DNA of 64,000 bases from Candidatus Dactylopiibacterium carminicum (GTDB lineage Bacteria; Pseudomonadota; Gammaproteobacteria; Burkholderiales; Rhodocyclaceae): assembly GCF_014736495.1 (NCBI RefSeq), contig NZ_MDUX01000001.1:62001-126000 (forward strand), in the 5' to 3' direction. The notes under the pieces are model-generated. The model ran no database searches and was not told the DNA's origin. It saw nothing but the letters and a program-made list of their open reading frames with translations. Positions 28,335 to 37,167 of this stretch are shown in pieces. Each line of letters opens with the position of its first letter. Position 1 is the stretch's first letter. A program made the position numbers and the translations under genes.

Positions 28335-28898
28335 ATGCTGACCTTGTTCCATGCGCCAGGCACTTGCTCACTGGCTTCCTTGATCACGCTGGAGCACGTC
28401 GGCGCGGCATTCACGCTCCGCAAGCTCGACTTCTCGCGCAACGAACAGCGCAGCCCCGAGTATCTGGCGCTCAATCCCAACGGCCGCGTGCCTGCCTTGC
28501 AGACCCCGCGCGGCGTGCTCACAGAAACGCCGGCGATCCTGCTTTATCTTGCGCAGACGCATCCGGCCGCCAGCCTGGCGCCACTGGATAATTCGTTTGC
28601 ATTGGCGCACGCCCATCGCTTCCGCGGCAGCCGCTGGGCGGACGATCCCGCAGCCATCGAGGCCATGAAACAGAAGGTGCCGCAGAGCGTGGGGGCCTGC
28701 TTCGCGCTGGTCGAGGGATTGCTGCCGGTGGATGGCTGGATCTTTGGCGCGCAGCCCGGCGTGAGCGATTTTTACTTGTTCACCGTGGCGCAATGGCTGG
28801 AAGGGGATGGCCTGGATCCCACGGCCTATCCGAAGGTGATTGCCCATCGGGAACGTGTGCGGGCCTTGCCTGCCGTGCAGAAGGCTCTGGCGGCCTGA
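28335..28898 (+). CDS. Glutathione S-transferase family protein with apparent internal deletion
   Basis: 187 residues. The N-terminal thioredoxin-like domain (LTLFHAPGTCSLASLITLEH, LNPNGRVPALQT, LTETPAILLYLAQ) is complete. In the helical domain, relatives known to me have some 15-20 more residues between the leucine-rich start and the HAHRFRGSRW segment. Here FALA joins HAHR directly, suggesting an in-frame loss. The rest (VGACFALVEGLLP, VSDFYLFTVAQWLEGDG) is well kept. Probably a cytosolic GSH-dependent enzyme of unknown substrate. ATG 28335 matches the family start. The LysR gene behind it is convergent. Confidence 0.85.
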   Translation: MLTLFHAPGTCSLASLITLEHVGAAFTLRKLDFSRNEQRSPEYLALNPNGRVPALQTPRGVLTETPAILLYLAQTHPAASLAPLDNSFALAHAHRFRGSRWADDPAAIEAMKQKVPQSVGACFALVEGLLPVDGWIFGAQPGVSDFYLFTVAQWLEGDGLDPTAYPKVIAHRERVRALPAVQKALAA

Positions 28899-28901
28899 AT
28901 G

Positions 28902-29771
28902 TCAGCCGATCATCGCCTCGAACGCCAGTGCGCCCTGGCTGACCGGGCGGCGTGGTAGCCGCAAGCGGAACAGTTCGCGGCTGATTTCGCCGCTGCGCAG
29001 CGGGATGTTGGTGACACGCCCCAGCGCGATGGCGTCTGCGGCGGCAGCCTCCGGCACCATGGCCACGCCCAGGCCTGCGGCGGCCATCTGCACCAGGATC
29101 TCGTTGCCGCCAGCTTCCAGCGTGCGTGCCGGCTGAATACCCAGGCGCGCGAGTTCATGCTCGACCACGCCTCGGCTGCCCGAGCCGGGTTCGCGCAGCA
29201 GCCACAGTTGGCCGGCGAGCTCACCGGCCTCAAGTGCCCGGCCTGCGGGCAACGCATCAGGCGCGGCGATCACCAGCATGCGTTCGCGTCGCCAGGGGCG
29301 CACTTCCACGCGTTCATCCTCGATGCCGCCTTCGACCAGTGCAACATCCACGTCGCAATCGATGAGCCACTGGGCAACCTGGCGCGTGTTGCCCGAGAGC
29401 AGGCGGACGCGGATGCCGGGATAGCGTTTGGCGAAATCGGCAATCAAACCTGGCAACCAGTAGGCTGCGATAGTGGTGCTGGCGCCGATGGTGAGGTTGC
29501 CGCGTTCAAGCTCGGAATAGGCTTGTACCGCTTCCACCGCGGCACGCTCCATGGCGAAGATGCCGCGTGCGTACTTGTAGAGCATCTGCCCGGCTTCCGA
29601 GGGGCGGAAGCTGCGGCCACCGCGTTCCAGCAGCACCACCTGGAGCTGATCCTCCAGCTCACGCACTGCCTTGGATACCGCAGGCTGGCTCACACCCTGC
29701 ACCTCGGCGGCACGCGAGAAGCTTTTCTGTTCGACGACGGCGGCGAAAATGCGGAGCAGATGCAGGTTCAT
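28902..29771 (-). CDS. LysR-family transcriptional regulator
   Basis: 289 residues. The N-terminal winged helix-turn-helix (residues 3-60) reads LRIFAAVVEQKSFSRAAEVQGVSQ and PAVSKAVRELEDQL. The effector-binding domain begins around residue 90 (GNLTIGASTTIAAYWLPG), resembling CysB/CbbR-type members. It is convergent with the GST gene and divergent from the PfkB-family kinase gene, which is the most likely local target by the usual LysR arrangement. The effector is unknown. Confidence 0.92.
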   Translation of the reverse strand: MNLHLLRIFAAVVEQKSFSRAAEVQGVSQPAVSKAVRELEDQLQVVLLERGGRSFRPSEAGQMLYKYARGIFAMERAAVEAVQAYSELERGNLTIGASTTIAAYWLPGLIADFAKRYPGIRVRLLSGNTRQVAQWLIDCDVDVALVEGGIEDERVEVRPWRRERMLVIAAPDALPAGRALEAGELAGQLWLLREPGSGSRGVVEHELARLGIQPARTLEAGGNEILVQMAAAGLGVAMVPEAAAADAIALGRVTNIPLRSGEISRELFRLRLPRRPVSQGALAFEAMIG

Positions 29772-29896
29772 GATGGCGTTTCAAGGATTCCTGTCACCGA
29801 ACCTAGCCGCTTCGACCACCGATGGCAAGGCCGGGTGCCGCGGCACACGGGCTGCGGATACAATCGCCTCCTTGCTCCTTCCTTCCCGGAATCCCT

Positions 29897-30832
29897 ATGT
29901 CAGTCCTAATCTGCGGCTCCATGGCCTACGACACCATCATGGTGTTCAATTCCCAGTTCAAGAAATTCATCCTGCCCGAGCAGATCCATATCCTGAACGT
30001 TTCCTTCCTGGTGCCCGAGATGCGCCGGAATTTTGGCGGCTGCGCGGGCAACATCGCCTATTCGCTGAAGCTGCTGGGAGGCGAGCCGCTGATCATGGCG
30101 ACAGTCGGGGATGATGCCGATGCCTATCTGCGGCGCCTGGAATCCTTGCAGATCAGCGCGCGGCATGTGCGGCGCGTGCCCGAGACGTTTACTGCGCAGG
30201 CCTTCATCACCACCGATCTGGACGATAACCAGATCACGGCATTCCACCCGGGCGCGATGAGTCAGTCGCACCTGAATCATGTGCGCGATGCCCAGGGCGT
30301 GCAGCTGGGCATCGTTTCGCCGGACGGGCGCGAGGGCATGCTCCAGCATGCGCGTGGCTTCGCCGAGGCCGGCATCCCCTTCGTGTTCGACCCGGGGCAG
30401 GGGCTGCCTCTGTTTTCGGGCGAGGATCTGCTGGGTCTGCTGGATCTGGCAACCTGGTGTACGCTCAATGACTATGAGGCCCGCCTGGTCTGCGACAAGA
30501 CAGGCCTGCCGATCGAGGCGCTGGCGGAACGAGTGGACGGTCTGATTGTCACACTCGGCGCGGAGGGGTCACGGATCCATGCCGGTGGTCGTTGCGTGGA
30601 TGTCAGCGCAGTGCCGGCGCAGAACGTTGTAGACCCCACGGGCTGTGGCGATGCGTATCGTGGCGGCCTGCTCTACGGATTGAGTCAAGGCTGGTCACTG
30701 GAGCGGGCTGCACGGTTGGCCTCCACGATGGGGGCGTTGAAGATCGCGCATCGAGGCGGCCAGGACTATACGGCCTCGCGCGAGGATATCGCGGCAATCC
30801 ATGCTGCGGCCTATGGCGAGCGGCCCTGGTGA
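29897..30832 (+). CDS. PfkB-family carbohydrate/nucleoside kinase
   Basis: 311 residues. It starts SVLICGSMAYDTIMVF, has the substrate motif FGGCAGNIAYSLKLLGG near residue 45, and the C-terminal signature with catalytic Asp, DPTGCGDAYRGGLLYGL, near residue 250. The pattern is closest to the adenosine kinase-like members of the ribokinase family in Betaproteobacteria, but ribose, nucleosides or other sugars are possible substrates. ATG at 29897; TACAAT about 40 bases upstream is a plausible -10. Followed 11 bases later by a lipoprotein gene. Confidence 0.9.
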   Translation: MSVLICGSMAYDTIMVFNSQFKKFILPEQIHILNVSFLVPEMRRNFGGCAGNIAYSLKLLGGEPLIMATVGDDADAYLRRLESLQISARHVRRVPETFTAQAFITTDLDDNQITAFHPGAMSQSHLNHVRDAQGVQLGIVSPDGREGMLQHARGFAEAGIPFVFDPGQGLPLFSGEDLLGLLDLATWCTLNDYEARLVCDKTGLPIEALAERVDGLIVTLGAEGSRIHAGGRCVDVSAVPAQNVVDPTGCGDAYRGGLLYGLSQGWSLERAARLASTMGALKIAHRGGQDYTASREDIAAIHAAAYGERPW

Positions 30833-30843
30833 AACGGAGTTCC

Positions 30844-31344
30844 ATGATGAAGAAAAAGCTCGTAGCGCTGGCCCTGGTGGCCGGGGCCCTCTCCTTGACT
30901 GGCTGCGTGCGCAGTCTGGCGGGTGACACCTATTCACGCGAGGAGGCGCAACGCCCGATCTCCTTCCGTGAAGGCACCTTGCTGGAGGTGCGCAAAGTCC
31001 GCCTGCAGGGCACCAACAGCGGTGTCGGCACCGCGTCGGGGGCTGTCATCGGCGGCGTGGCCGGCAGCGGTGTGGGTGCCGGACGCGGTGCGGTGGTCGG
31101 CGCTGTGGTCGGTGCCGTCGTCGGCGGCCTGGCCGGAGCAGTCTCCGAAGAAGGCCTGACACGCGAGGAGGCCTGGGAGCTCACTGTCCGCATGAGTGGT
31201 GGCGAGTCGATCGTGATGGTACAGGAGATCGGCAAGGAAAACTTTGTCGTCGGCGAGCGCGTGCGCGTGCTGCAGAGCCAGGGCAAGACGCGTGTATCGC
31301 CGGCATCGGCACAGACGCCGTCGGACAACAGAGCGTCCTTCTGA
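30844..31344 (+). CDS. Glycine-zipper outer-membrane lipoprotein (SlyB/Pcp-like)
   Basis: 166 residues. The signal ends in a lipobox (LSLTGC). Residues about 57-105 form a Gly/Ala/Val-rich double glycine zipper (GAVIGGVAGSGVGAGRGAVV), flanked by a beta region (MSGGESIVMVQEIG) as in SlyB proteins, which stabilise the outer membrane. The tail is Ser/Pro/Gln-rich. Start ATG-ATG at 30844 follows GGAG; transcription is likely from the PfkB kinase upstream. A terminator follows. Confidence 0.9.
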   Translation: MMKKKLVALALVAGALSLTGCVRSLAGDTYSREEAQRPISFREGTLLEVRKVRLQGTNSGVGTASGAVIGGVAGSGVGAGRGAVVGAVVGAVVGGLAGAVSEEGLTREEAWELTVRMSGGESIVMVQEIGKENFVVGERVRVLQSQGKTRVSPASAQTPSDNRASF

Positions 31345-31359
31345 ACCGTCTGCGATGAA

Positions 31360-31396
31360 GAAAGGCCCGCATCTGTTGCCAGGTGCGGGCCTTTTG
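31360..31396 (+). terminator. Rho-independent terminator after the SlyB-like gene
   Basis: AAAGGCCCGCA pairs with TGCGGGCCTTT over a 12-base loop, with a short T run. The symmetric A/T flanks allow some function on the opposite strand, but the minus-strand gene there ends beyond the adjoining repeat. Confidence 0.85.
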
Positions 31397-31399
31397 CTT

Positions 31400-31613
31400 A
31401 GAACCTGTTCATAGTCTTACTGCGAGGCCGTGATCGGGGCTCATGCGCTGCTCGGCTGCCCACGGCTGGCTTTGCACAGCCAGCCGGCTACGGCGGCGCG
31501 CAGCATGCTGCGCGAAACCCCGCCTGCGCCCTCATGTATCCACATACACTCCGGTTCCTGCGCTGCTCTTCGCACCGCTGACGGCCTCTCGCTACAGACT
31601 TTGAACAGGTTCT
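31400..31613. mobile_element. 214-bp MITE-like element with 18-bp terminal inverted repeats
   Basis: The ends are AGAACCTGTTCATAGTCT (31400-31417) and AGACTTTGAACAGGTTCT (31596-31613), inverted repeats matching at 17 of 18 positions. Inside are a stem GGCTGGC/GCCAGCC (31464-31485) and a perfect 18-base palindrome around GCATGC (31497-31514). There is no convincing coding frame. The right end coincides with the last base of the TAA stop of the CAP-domain gene. A shortened relative lies at 8741-8837. No flanking target duplication is obvious. Otherwise this gap holds no gene. Confidence 0.7.
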
Positions 31614-32683
31614 TACTGCAGCCGGAAACTGTATTCGTAGTTGCGCGTGCCGCCATTGACCAGCACGTTGTCGATACGCACGGTGTAGGTCACGTTGTCC
31701 TGCAGGCTGTCGAGTTTCCACTGGAGACTGTTGGCCAGGCCGTAGCCGCTGTAGTCGTGTGAGACGTCCGATGCGCTCAGACTGTTGCCCGAAGCGTCGC
31801 TGACCGCGATCGTGGCGTTGGCAAAACTGACGTGGTCGCTGCCATTGGCCCAGCGATCCGTCTTGCTTGCGATGGCGGAGAAGGAGAGATACCAGTTCTT
31901 GGCGAAATCGCTGACGGGATAGTCGCCATGAGGGTAGGCGACGAAATCCGGCGCCATGCTGCTGACACTCGTACGTTCCCCGCCGATGGTGCGCAAGGTG
32001 GAGGCCATGTAGCTGGTGCTGCCGCTGACATCGTCTACGCGGCCGAAGGCGGTGGCCCCCATGAACGGGAACAGGACCCATCGGCGATGTCCCAGCGAAG
32101 AGACGTTCTCGTCGATCAGGTAGGCCCGGATGGCTTCCGTGCTGGCCTGCGATAGCGTGCTGCTGCCCCAGGCGCTGCTGTAGTAGAGGTTGCTGGTGCC
32201 GGCCAGCCGGGAGGCTTCACTGGTGTAGCAGTTGCCGTTACCGCTTGGCGTGTGGGTCAGGCTCCGGTTGGCCACCATGTACATCGCGGCCTGGGCGGCT
32301 GCCGAATCATCACTACTGTCGTAACTGACGCTTGGCAGACCATGCCGGTCGCGGATTCCGTTGAGGCGGGCGAGCACCGCCGTGCGTTCGCTGTCGTTGA
32401 GCGCACCGACACTGCAACCGGCCACGCTCGGCAACGTGGCGTATACGCTGGCACTGCTGACGCTGGATGCCCGTTGGCTGCTGCTGGACGAGGATTGACT
32501 GCCTGCACTCGTGGATGAACGCGCACTGCTGGAGTGTGAGGCGGTAGCGCTCGAGGTACTCGAAGCGCCTGCCGGCGCCGCCGTTTCGGCGATGTCGCCG
32601 CCGCCACCGCCACAGGCAGCGAGGCTCAGCAGCAGACTGGTGAGCAGCAGGGGAAGATGCGGGAGGAATGGCCGTTGCGGCAT
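31613..32683 (-). CDS. CAP/SCP-domain lipoprotein with serine-rich linker
   Basis: 356 residues. The signal ends in lipobox LAAC followed by five Gly, so it is a lipidated envelope protein. Residues about 40-85 are an extreme Ser/Thr/Ala linker. The CAP-like domain follows: LNGIRDRHGLPSVSYDSSDD, AAMYMVANRSLTHTPSG, and LGHRRWVLFPFMGATAFGRV. The C-terminal 70 residues look like a small beta domain. CAP proteins have varied roles; none can be assigned. The stop codon touches the end of the inverted-repeat element. Confidence 0.82.
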   Translation of the reverse strand: MPQRPFLPHLPLLLTSLLLSLAACGGGGGDIAETAAPAGASSTSSATASHSSSARSSTSAGSQSSSSSSQRASSVSSASVYATLPSVAGCSVGALNDSERTAVLARLNGIRDRHGLPSVSYDSSDDSAAAQAAMYMVANRSLTHTPSGNGNCYTSEASRLAGTSNLYYSSAWGSSTLSQASTEAIRAYLIDENVSSLGHRRWVLFPFMGATAFGRVDDVSGSTSYMASTLRTIGGERTSVSSMAPDFVAYPHGDYPVSDFAKNWYLSFSAIASKTDRWANGSDHVSFANATIAVSDASGNSLSASDVSHDYSGYGLANSLQWKLDSLQDNVTYTVRIDNVLVNGGTRNYEYSFRLQ

Positions 32684-32772
32684 GACAGACCTTGGAGCAG
32701 AGTCGGGTGCTCCAAGGTACTGCGGTGCAAGGGATCACAGCCTGCCGCGAGTCGGCCCTGGCTTGCCGTGCT

Positions 32773-32960
32773 TCATACCAGTGGTGCGATCAGGCGCTCG
32801 AAGATCAGCAGGGCGAAGAACACCAGTGCGATGGCCAGGGCATAGCGGGCCAGACGCCAGGCGCGGTCAAACCATTCGCGCTGTCGCTGAGCAGGCCCAT
32901 GCCCACGCATACGGCGATGGCCAGGACTATCAGCAGGGCGGCAATGCGCAGGATCAACAT
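32773..32960 (-). pseudogene. Small two-helix membrane protein gene, one-base frameshift
   Basis: Starting 8 bases after the lpxC stop, the frame MLILRIAALLIVLAIAVCVG and MGLLS runs as a membrane helix, then goes out of frame. One base missing near 32888-32893 would join it to QREWFDRAWRLARYALAIAL, a second helix, and IFERLIAPLV before a TGA at 32773-32775. The total of 188 bases is not a multiple of three, as expected for a single lost base. Uninterrupted, it would be about 62 residues. Its function is unknown. Confidence 0.6.
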
Positions 32961-32968
32961 GCTATACG

Positions 32969-33889
32969 TCAGGCTGCCTGCAGTTCGAGTTGGCCGCGCA
33001 GCGGCACCGGAACCTGGGCGTCGTCTTCAAAGCTGACGATCTCCCAGGCTTCCTTGTCCTCGAGCAGCACGCGCAGGATCTGGTTGTTGAGCGCATGGCC
33101 GGATTTGTTGGCGACATAATGGGCGAGCAACGGATGACCGCAAAGATAGAGGTCACCGATGGCGTCCAGCACCTTGTGTTTGACGAATTCGTCGCTGTAT
33201 CGCAATCCGTCCGGATTCAGGATGCGGTATTCGTCGAGCACGATGGCGTTGTCCAGGCTGCCGCCCTTGGCAAGCCCCATGCCGATGAGTGCCTCGAGAT
33301 CCTGCACGAAGCCGAAAGTGCGTGCGCGTGCCACGTCACGGACATAGTTCTGCGCGGCGAAGTCTATCGTGACCTTGGTGCCGGTGCCGTCGATGGCCGG
33401 ATGGTTGAAATGGATGGCGAAGGTGAGTTTGAAGCCATCGTGGGGCTCCAGGCGCACGGTCTTGTCGCCTTCCACGTATTCGACAGCCTTCTTTACGCGC
33501 AGGAAGCGTTTGGGCGCGTCCTGGAATTCCAGCCCGACGGACTGGATCAGAAATACGAAGGGCGCTGCGCTGCCATCGAAGATCGGGATCTCGGGCGCGT
33601 CGATATCGACATAGCAGTTGTCCACACCGAGGCCGGCCAGGGCGGACATCAGATGCTCCACCGTGCCGATCTTGGCATTGCCTTTCTGCAGGCCGGAGCA
33701 CATGCGGGTGTCGACCACGGAATAGGGGTCGTTGGCGGGCATATCCACGGGTGGGTCGAGATCGACACGGCGGAAGATGATGCCGGTATCGGGCGCGGCA
33801 GGTCGCAGGGCCATTTCGACGCGTTTGCCGCCGTGTAGCCCGACCCCGGTGGCGCGGACGATGGCTTTCAGGGTTCTCTGTTTGATCAC
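32969..33889 (-). CDS. lpxC: UDP-3-O-acyl-N-acetylglucosamine deacetylase
   Basis: 306 residues, standard length. Zinc and active-site motifs are present: [14 protein letters not shown] near residue 78 and [17 protein letters not shown] near 235-250. It begins [19 protein letters not shown], the normal N-terminus, at a GTG start (33889). It catalyses the committed step of lipid A synthesis. ftsZ, which often precedes lpxC, is not here; a divergent Memo-family gene lies upstream, so this copy has its own promoter region. Confidence 0.97.
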   Translation of the reverse strand: MIKQRTLKAIVRATGVGLHGGKRVEMALRPAAPDTGIIFRRVDLDPPVDMPANDPYSVVDTRMCSGLQKGNAKIGTVEHLMSALAGLGVDNCYVDIDAPEIPIFDGSAAPFVFLIQSVGLEFQDAPKRFLRVKKAVEYVEGDKTVRLEPHDGFKLTFAIHFNHPAIDGTGTKVTIDFAAQNYVRDVARARTFGFVQDLEALIGMGLAKGGSLDNAIVLDEYRILNPDGLRYSDEFVKHKVLDAIGDLYLCGHPLLAHYVANKSGHALNNQILRVLLEDKEAWEIVSFEDDAQVPVPLRGQLELQAA

Positions 33890-34033
33890 GGCGGTCTATC
33901 CTGTTGTTGTATCAGTCAAATTCCGGCGCAGAGTTTAGCACCCCCGTATCGCCTGCCGGACGGGTGGTGGCGATAGGAGCAGGCTATCCATGCCGATCCA
34001 CGCGAAGCGATGGCGCCAGTATGGACGCACGAC

Positions 34034-34852
34034 ATGGCTTTCCACGCTGTTCGCCCCGCCATGGTGGCCGGGCATTTCTATCCTGTCGATCCTCAAGCGT
34101 TGACGGCGCAGATCCAGGGCTTGCTGGCCCATGCCGTTCCGTCCGATGCGCTGGTGCCGCCCAAGGCCTTGATCGTCCCGCATGCTGGGTATCTGTATTC
34201 CGGTCCGATAGCGGCCAGCGCCTATGCGCAACTGCAGCCCTGGCGCGATGTCATCCGGCGTGTAGTGCTGCTGGGCCCCAGTCATCATGAGCATTTCCCG
34301 GGCGTGGCCGTGGCCGGCACCGGCGCCTTCGCGACCCCCTTGGGCGAGGTGCCCGTGGACCACGATGCCGTGTTCGCAATGGCTCAACGCGCGGGCGTAC
34401 TGGTGGATGACAGGCCGCATGCACGCGAACACGCGCTGGAGGTGCAGCTGCCGTTCCTGCAGACGGTGCTGGGGCATTTCCGCGTACTGCCGCTGCTGAC
34501 AGGGATGGTCGAGCCGGGGGCGCTTGCCGGGTTGCTGGATGCAGTCTGGGGTGGGCCGGAAACGCTGATCGTGGTCAGCTCCGATCTGTCGCATTACCAG
34601 CCCTACGAGCAGGCCCGCGAGCAGGATACGGCCAGTGTGGCCAGCATGCTGGCGCTTGCTCCGACCTTGCAACAGACGGATGCCTGCGGCGTCAGCGGTG
34701 TCAATGCGCTGTTGATGGCTGCGCGCAATCATGGTCTTCAGGCGACCCTGCTGGATATGCGCAACTCCGGTGACACGGCGGGCGAGCGCGGTAGTGTGGT
34801 CGGTTACGCGGCCGTGAACTTCACCATGCAGACAAGGCACGCGGTGCATTGA
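34034..34852 (+). CDS. Memo/AmmeMemoRadiSam system protein B homologue
   Basis: 272 residues of the Memo family: VRPAMVAGHFYPVDPQAL at the start, VPHAGYLYSGPIAASAYAQL, the putative metal/active-site motifs LLGPSHHEHF and VSSDLSHYQPY, and the closing CGVSGVNALL. Structurally related to extradiol dioxygenases; biochemical role undefined. Related genes often lie with AMMECR1 and a radical SAM gene, neither seen here. ATG 34034 or 34010 are both possible. Divergent from lpxC. Confidence 0.88.
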   Translation: MAFHAVRPAMVAGHFYPVDPQALTAQIQGLLAHAVPSDALVPPKALIVPHAGYLYSGPIAASAYAQLQPWRDVIRRVVLLGPSHHEHFPGVAVAGTGAFATPLGEVPVDHDAVFAMAQRAGVLVDDRPHAREHALEVQLPFLQTVLGHFRVLPLLTGMVEPGALAGLLDAVWGGPETLIVVSSDLSHYQPYEQAREQDTASVASMLALAPTLQQTDACGVSGVNALLMAARNHGLQATLLDMRNSGDTAGERGSVVGYAAVNFTMQTRHAVH

Positions 34853-34968
34853 TTCCGAGTACGAAGGCAATAACGACAGGCGCGGCGGTGCGGGGCGATT
34901 TCACGGACTGGACTTTTCGCTGGCCCTGACCAACACTCCGCCCAACGCCTTCCCGTGTTTCCGGCCAC

Positions 34969-35649
34969 ATGAGCTTCCATCTCCGTCATACCGATATCCG
35001 GATCCAGGCCGAGCGTGCCTGGCTCGACGCATTGCTCAGTCATGCCCCGGATGTGCGCGGGCTTGTCGTTTGTGCGCAGCCTTACATCAACAACCTGCGG
35101 GAGTCTCGTGAGTACCATGCTGCCGCCATCCTGCGCCAGGCTGGGTTCGCCACGCTGGTGCTGAGCCTGCTGACGCCACAGGAGGAACAGCGCGACCCCG
35201 ATCTGCGTTTCGATGTCGCCCAACTGGTTCATCGCTTGCTCGCCGTGCTGACCTGGGCAGAGCAGCAGCCGGATCTGGCCGGGCTGCCCGTGGGGCTGCT
35301 GGGGGACGATACTGCGATTGCGGCTGCGGTTCGTCTTGCTGCGCGCGAACCCGGGCATCTGGAGGCTCTGGTGAGTCGATGCGGGCGCATCGATCTGGTC
35401 GGCGGTGAGCCTCTGCGTCGTCTGATGACGCCGTTGCTTGTCCTGGCGCCAGGGGAAGGGAGCGTGTCGCCACAGTCGGCCCGAACGGCGTATGACTGTG
35501 TCGGGGGCGAGAAAGCCTGGCAGGCGCTGGAGGGTGTCAGCGATGGCCTGGCGGAAGCGGGAGCGATGGAGGCTGCAGCCCGGGCCGCATGTACGTGGTT
35601 CCAGCAACATCTGCCGGAGCGTGACGGCGATGATCCCGTGGCTGACTGA
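34969..35649 (+). CDS. Alpha/beta-hydrolase-like protein lacking the nucleophile serine
   Basis: 226 residues with the order of a dienelactone-hydrolase-like family: [11 protein letters not shown], a variable loop, [14 protein letters not shown], then [19 protein letters not shown] at the nucleophile elbow. Active relatives have G-x-S-x-G there (commonly GASTGAAAAL), but here Ser and the following Gly are replaced (GDDTAI). The catalytic Asp and His regions are also poorly kept. It may be a non-catalytic relative or a decaying gene. It overlaps aat by 20 bases. Confidence 0.75.
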   Translation: MSFHLRHTDIRIQAERAWLDALLSHAPDVRGLVVCAQPYINNLRESREYHAAAILRQAGFATLVLSLLTPQEEQRDPDLRFDVAQLVHRLLAVLTWAEQQPDLAGLPVGLLGDDTAIAAAVRLAAREPGHLEALVSRCGRIDLVGGEPLRRLMTPLLVLAPGEGSVSPQSARTAYDCVGGEKAWQALEGVSDGLAEAGAMEAAARAACTWFQQHLPERDGDDPVAD

Positions 35650-36337
35650 GCAGCCGGTCTTTCCTTCGCCCAGTCGTGCATTGCGCGAGCCTGCGGGCCT
35701 GCTCGCCGCTGGGGGCAGGCTGACGCCGGAATGGTTGCTGAACGCCTATCGTCAGGGCATTTTCCCCTGGTTCAGCGAAGGGGATCCCATCCTCTGGTGG
35801 AGCCCCGATCCGCGTATGGTGCTGCGACCCGGTGCGGTGCGAATCAGCCATTCGCTGCGCAAAACCCTGCGTGCAAGCCATTACGAAATACGCTGCGACA
35901 CGGCGTTCGCCGAGGTGATGGCTGCCTGCGCTGCTCCTCGGGACGGGCAGGCGGGAACCTGGATACTGCCCGAGATGCGTGCGGCCTATGTCCGGCTGCA
36001 CGAACTGGGCTGGGCGCATAGCGTGGAAACCTGGATGGATGGCGAGCTGGTCGGAGGGCTGTATGGCGTGGCTATCGGGCGTGCATTCTTCGGGGAATCG
36101 ATGTTCCACCGTGTGCGCGATGCTTCGAAGATCGCCTTTGCCCATCTTGCTGCGCTGCTGCAAGACAGGAACTACGCCATACTGGATTGTCAGATGAGTA
36201 CCGCACACTTGGCGTCGTTGGGCGCTGCCGAGATGTCGCGCAGCCAGTTCGTGGCCGAGTTGGCCGCACTGTGCGTAGAGGGGCCGGTGCCTGCGCGTTG
36301 GCCTGTGGATCATGCCTGTCGCGAGTGGAGGGATTGA
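35630..36337 (+). CDS. aat: Leucyl/phenylalanyl-tRNA--protein transferase
   Basis: 235 residues. Family motifs are [59 protein letters not shown], and [15 protein letters not shown]. It adds Leu or Phe to N-terminal Arg/Lys of proteins, marking them for ClpAP through ClpS. ATG at 35630 ([18 protein letters not shown]) overlaps the end of the hydrolase-like gene. Its stop is directly followed by the GTG of bpt. Confidence 0.96.
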   Translation: MIPWLTEQPVFPSPSRALREPAGLLAAGGRLTPEWLLNAYRQGIFPWFSEGDPILWWSPDPRMVLRPGAVRISHSLRKTLRASHYEIRCDTAFAEVMAACAAPRDGQAGTWILPEMRAAYVRLHELGWAHSVETWMDGELVGGLYGVAIGRAFFGESMFHRVRDASKIAFAHLAALLQDRNYAILDCQMSTAHLASLGAAEMSRSQFVAELAALCVEGPVPARWPVDHACREWRD

Positions 36338-37084
36338 GTGTCGCAGTTGCAGGATCTGCCCTACTCCCTGCTGCAGTTCTATACCACAGCCCCCTATGAG
36401 TGCTCCTATCTGGCCCAGCGTCTGGCGCGTTCGCAGGTGGCCACGCCGGGGCATCTGGTGGATGCCCTGGTATATGGCGAACTTGTACGCCAAGGGTTCC
36501 GGCGCAGCGGCATTTACACCTATCGGCCCTGGTGCGATCAGTGTCAGGCCTGTATTCCGGTGCGGCTACCGGTGGCGGATTTCACGCCCAACCGCAGTCA
36601 ACGGCGGACCTGGCAAAAGCATGCCGGCCTGAGGGCAGAAGAACTTCCGCTGAGATACAGGGAAGACCATTACGAGCTGTATCGCCGCTATCAGCTGGTG
36701 CGCCACAACGGCGGCGGCATGGATCAGGATAGCCGCGAGCAGTACGGTAGCTTCCTGCTCGAGAGCCAGGTCGATACCCGCCTGATCGAGTTTCGCGAGG
36801 CAGGCGTGCTTCGCATGGTGTCCATTATCGACCGGCTGTCCGACGGGCTTTCCAGCGTTTACACCTTCTTCGACCCTGAAATCGAGCACGCCAGCTTCGG
36901 CGGTTATGGTGTGCTCTGGCAGATTGAAGCCTGCCGTCAGATCGGTGGGGACTACGTTTACCTGGGGTATTGGATCCGGGACTGCGGGAAAATGAGCTAC
37001 AAGCGCCAGTATCGGCCGCTCGAAGGCTTGATCGGAGGAAGCTGGCGTCGCCTCGAAGAGGAAGATTTCCTGCATCTTGGGTGA
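36338..37084 (+). CDS. bpt: Aspartate/glutamate leucyltransferase (Bpt), N-end rule
   Basis: 248 residues matching the arginyl-tRNA-protein transferase family: [37 protein letters not shown] with its clustered Cys residues, [14 protein letters not shown], and [22 protein letters not shown]. Bacterial Bpt transfers Leu to N-terminal Asp/Glu. The start is GTG at 36338, immediately after the aat stop, so both N-end-rule transferases are co-transcribed. Confidence 0.95.
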   Translation: MSQLQDLPYSLLQFYTTAPYECSYLAQRLARSQVATPGHLVDALVYGELVRQGFRRSGIYTYRPWCDQCQACIPVRLPVADFTPNRSQRRTWQKHAGLRAEELPLRYREDHYELYRRYQLVRHNGGGMDQDSREQYGSFLLESQVDTRLIEFREAGVLRMVSIIDRLSDGLSSVYTFFDPEIEHASFGGYGVLWQIEACRQIGGDYVYLGYWIRDCGKMSYKRQYRPLEGLIGGSWRRLEEEDFLHLG

Positions 37085-37167
37085 CCCATCGGGCACTTTC
37101 GACTTGGGTTTTCGTGTGCTCTGGCCGAGAATGCCGCGCCTGCTTCCGTGGATCGCCCGCGTCATCG

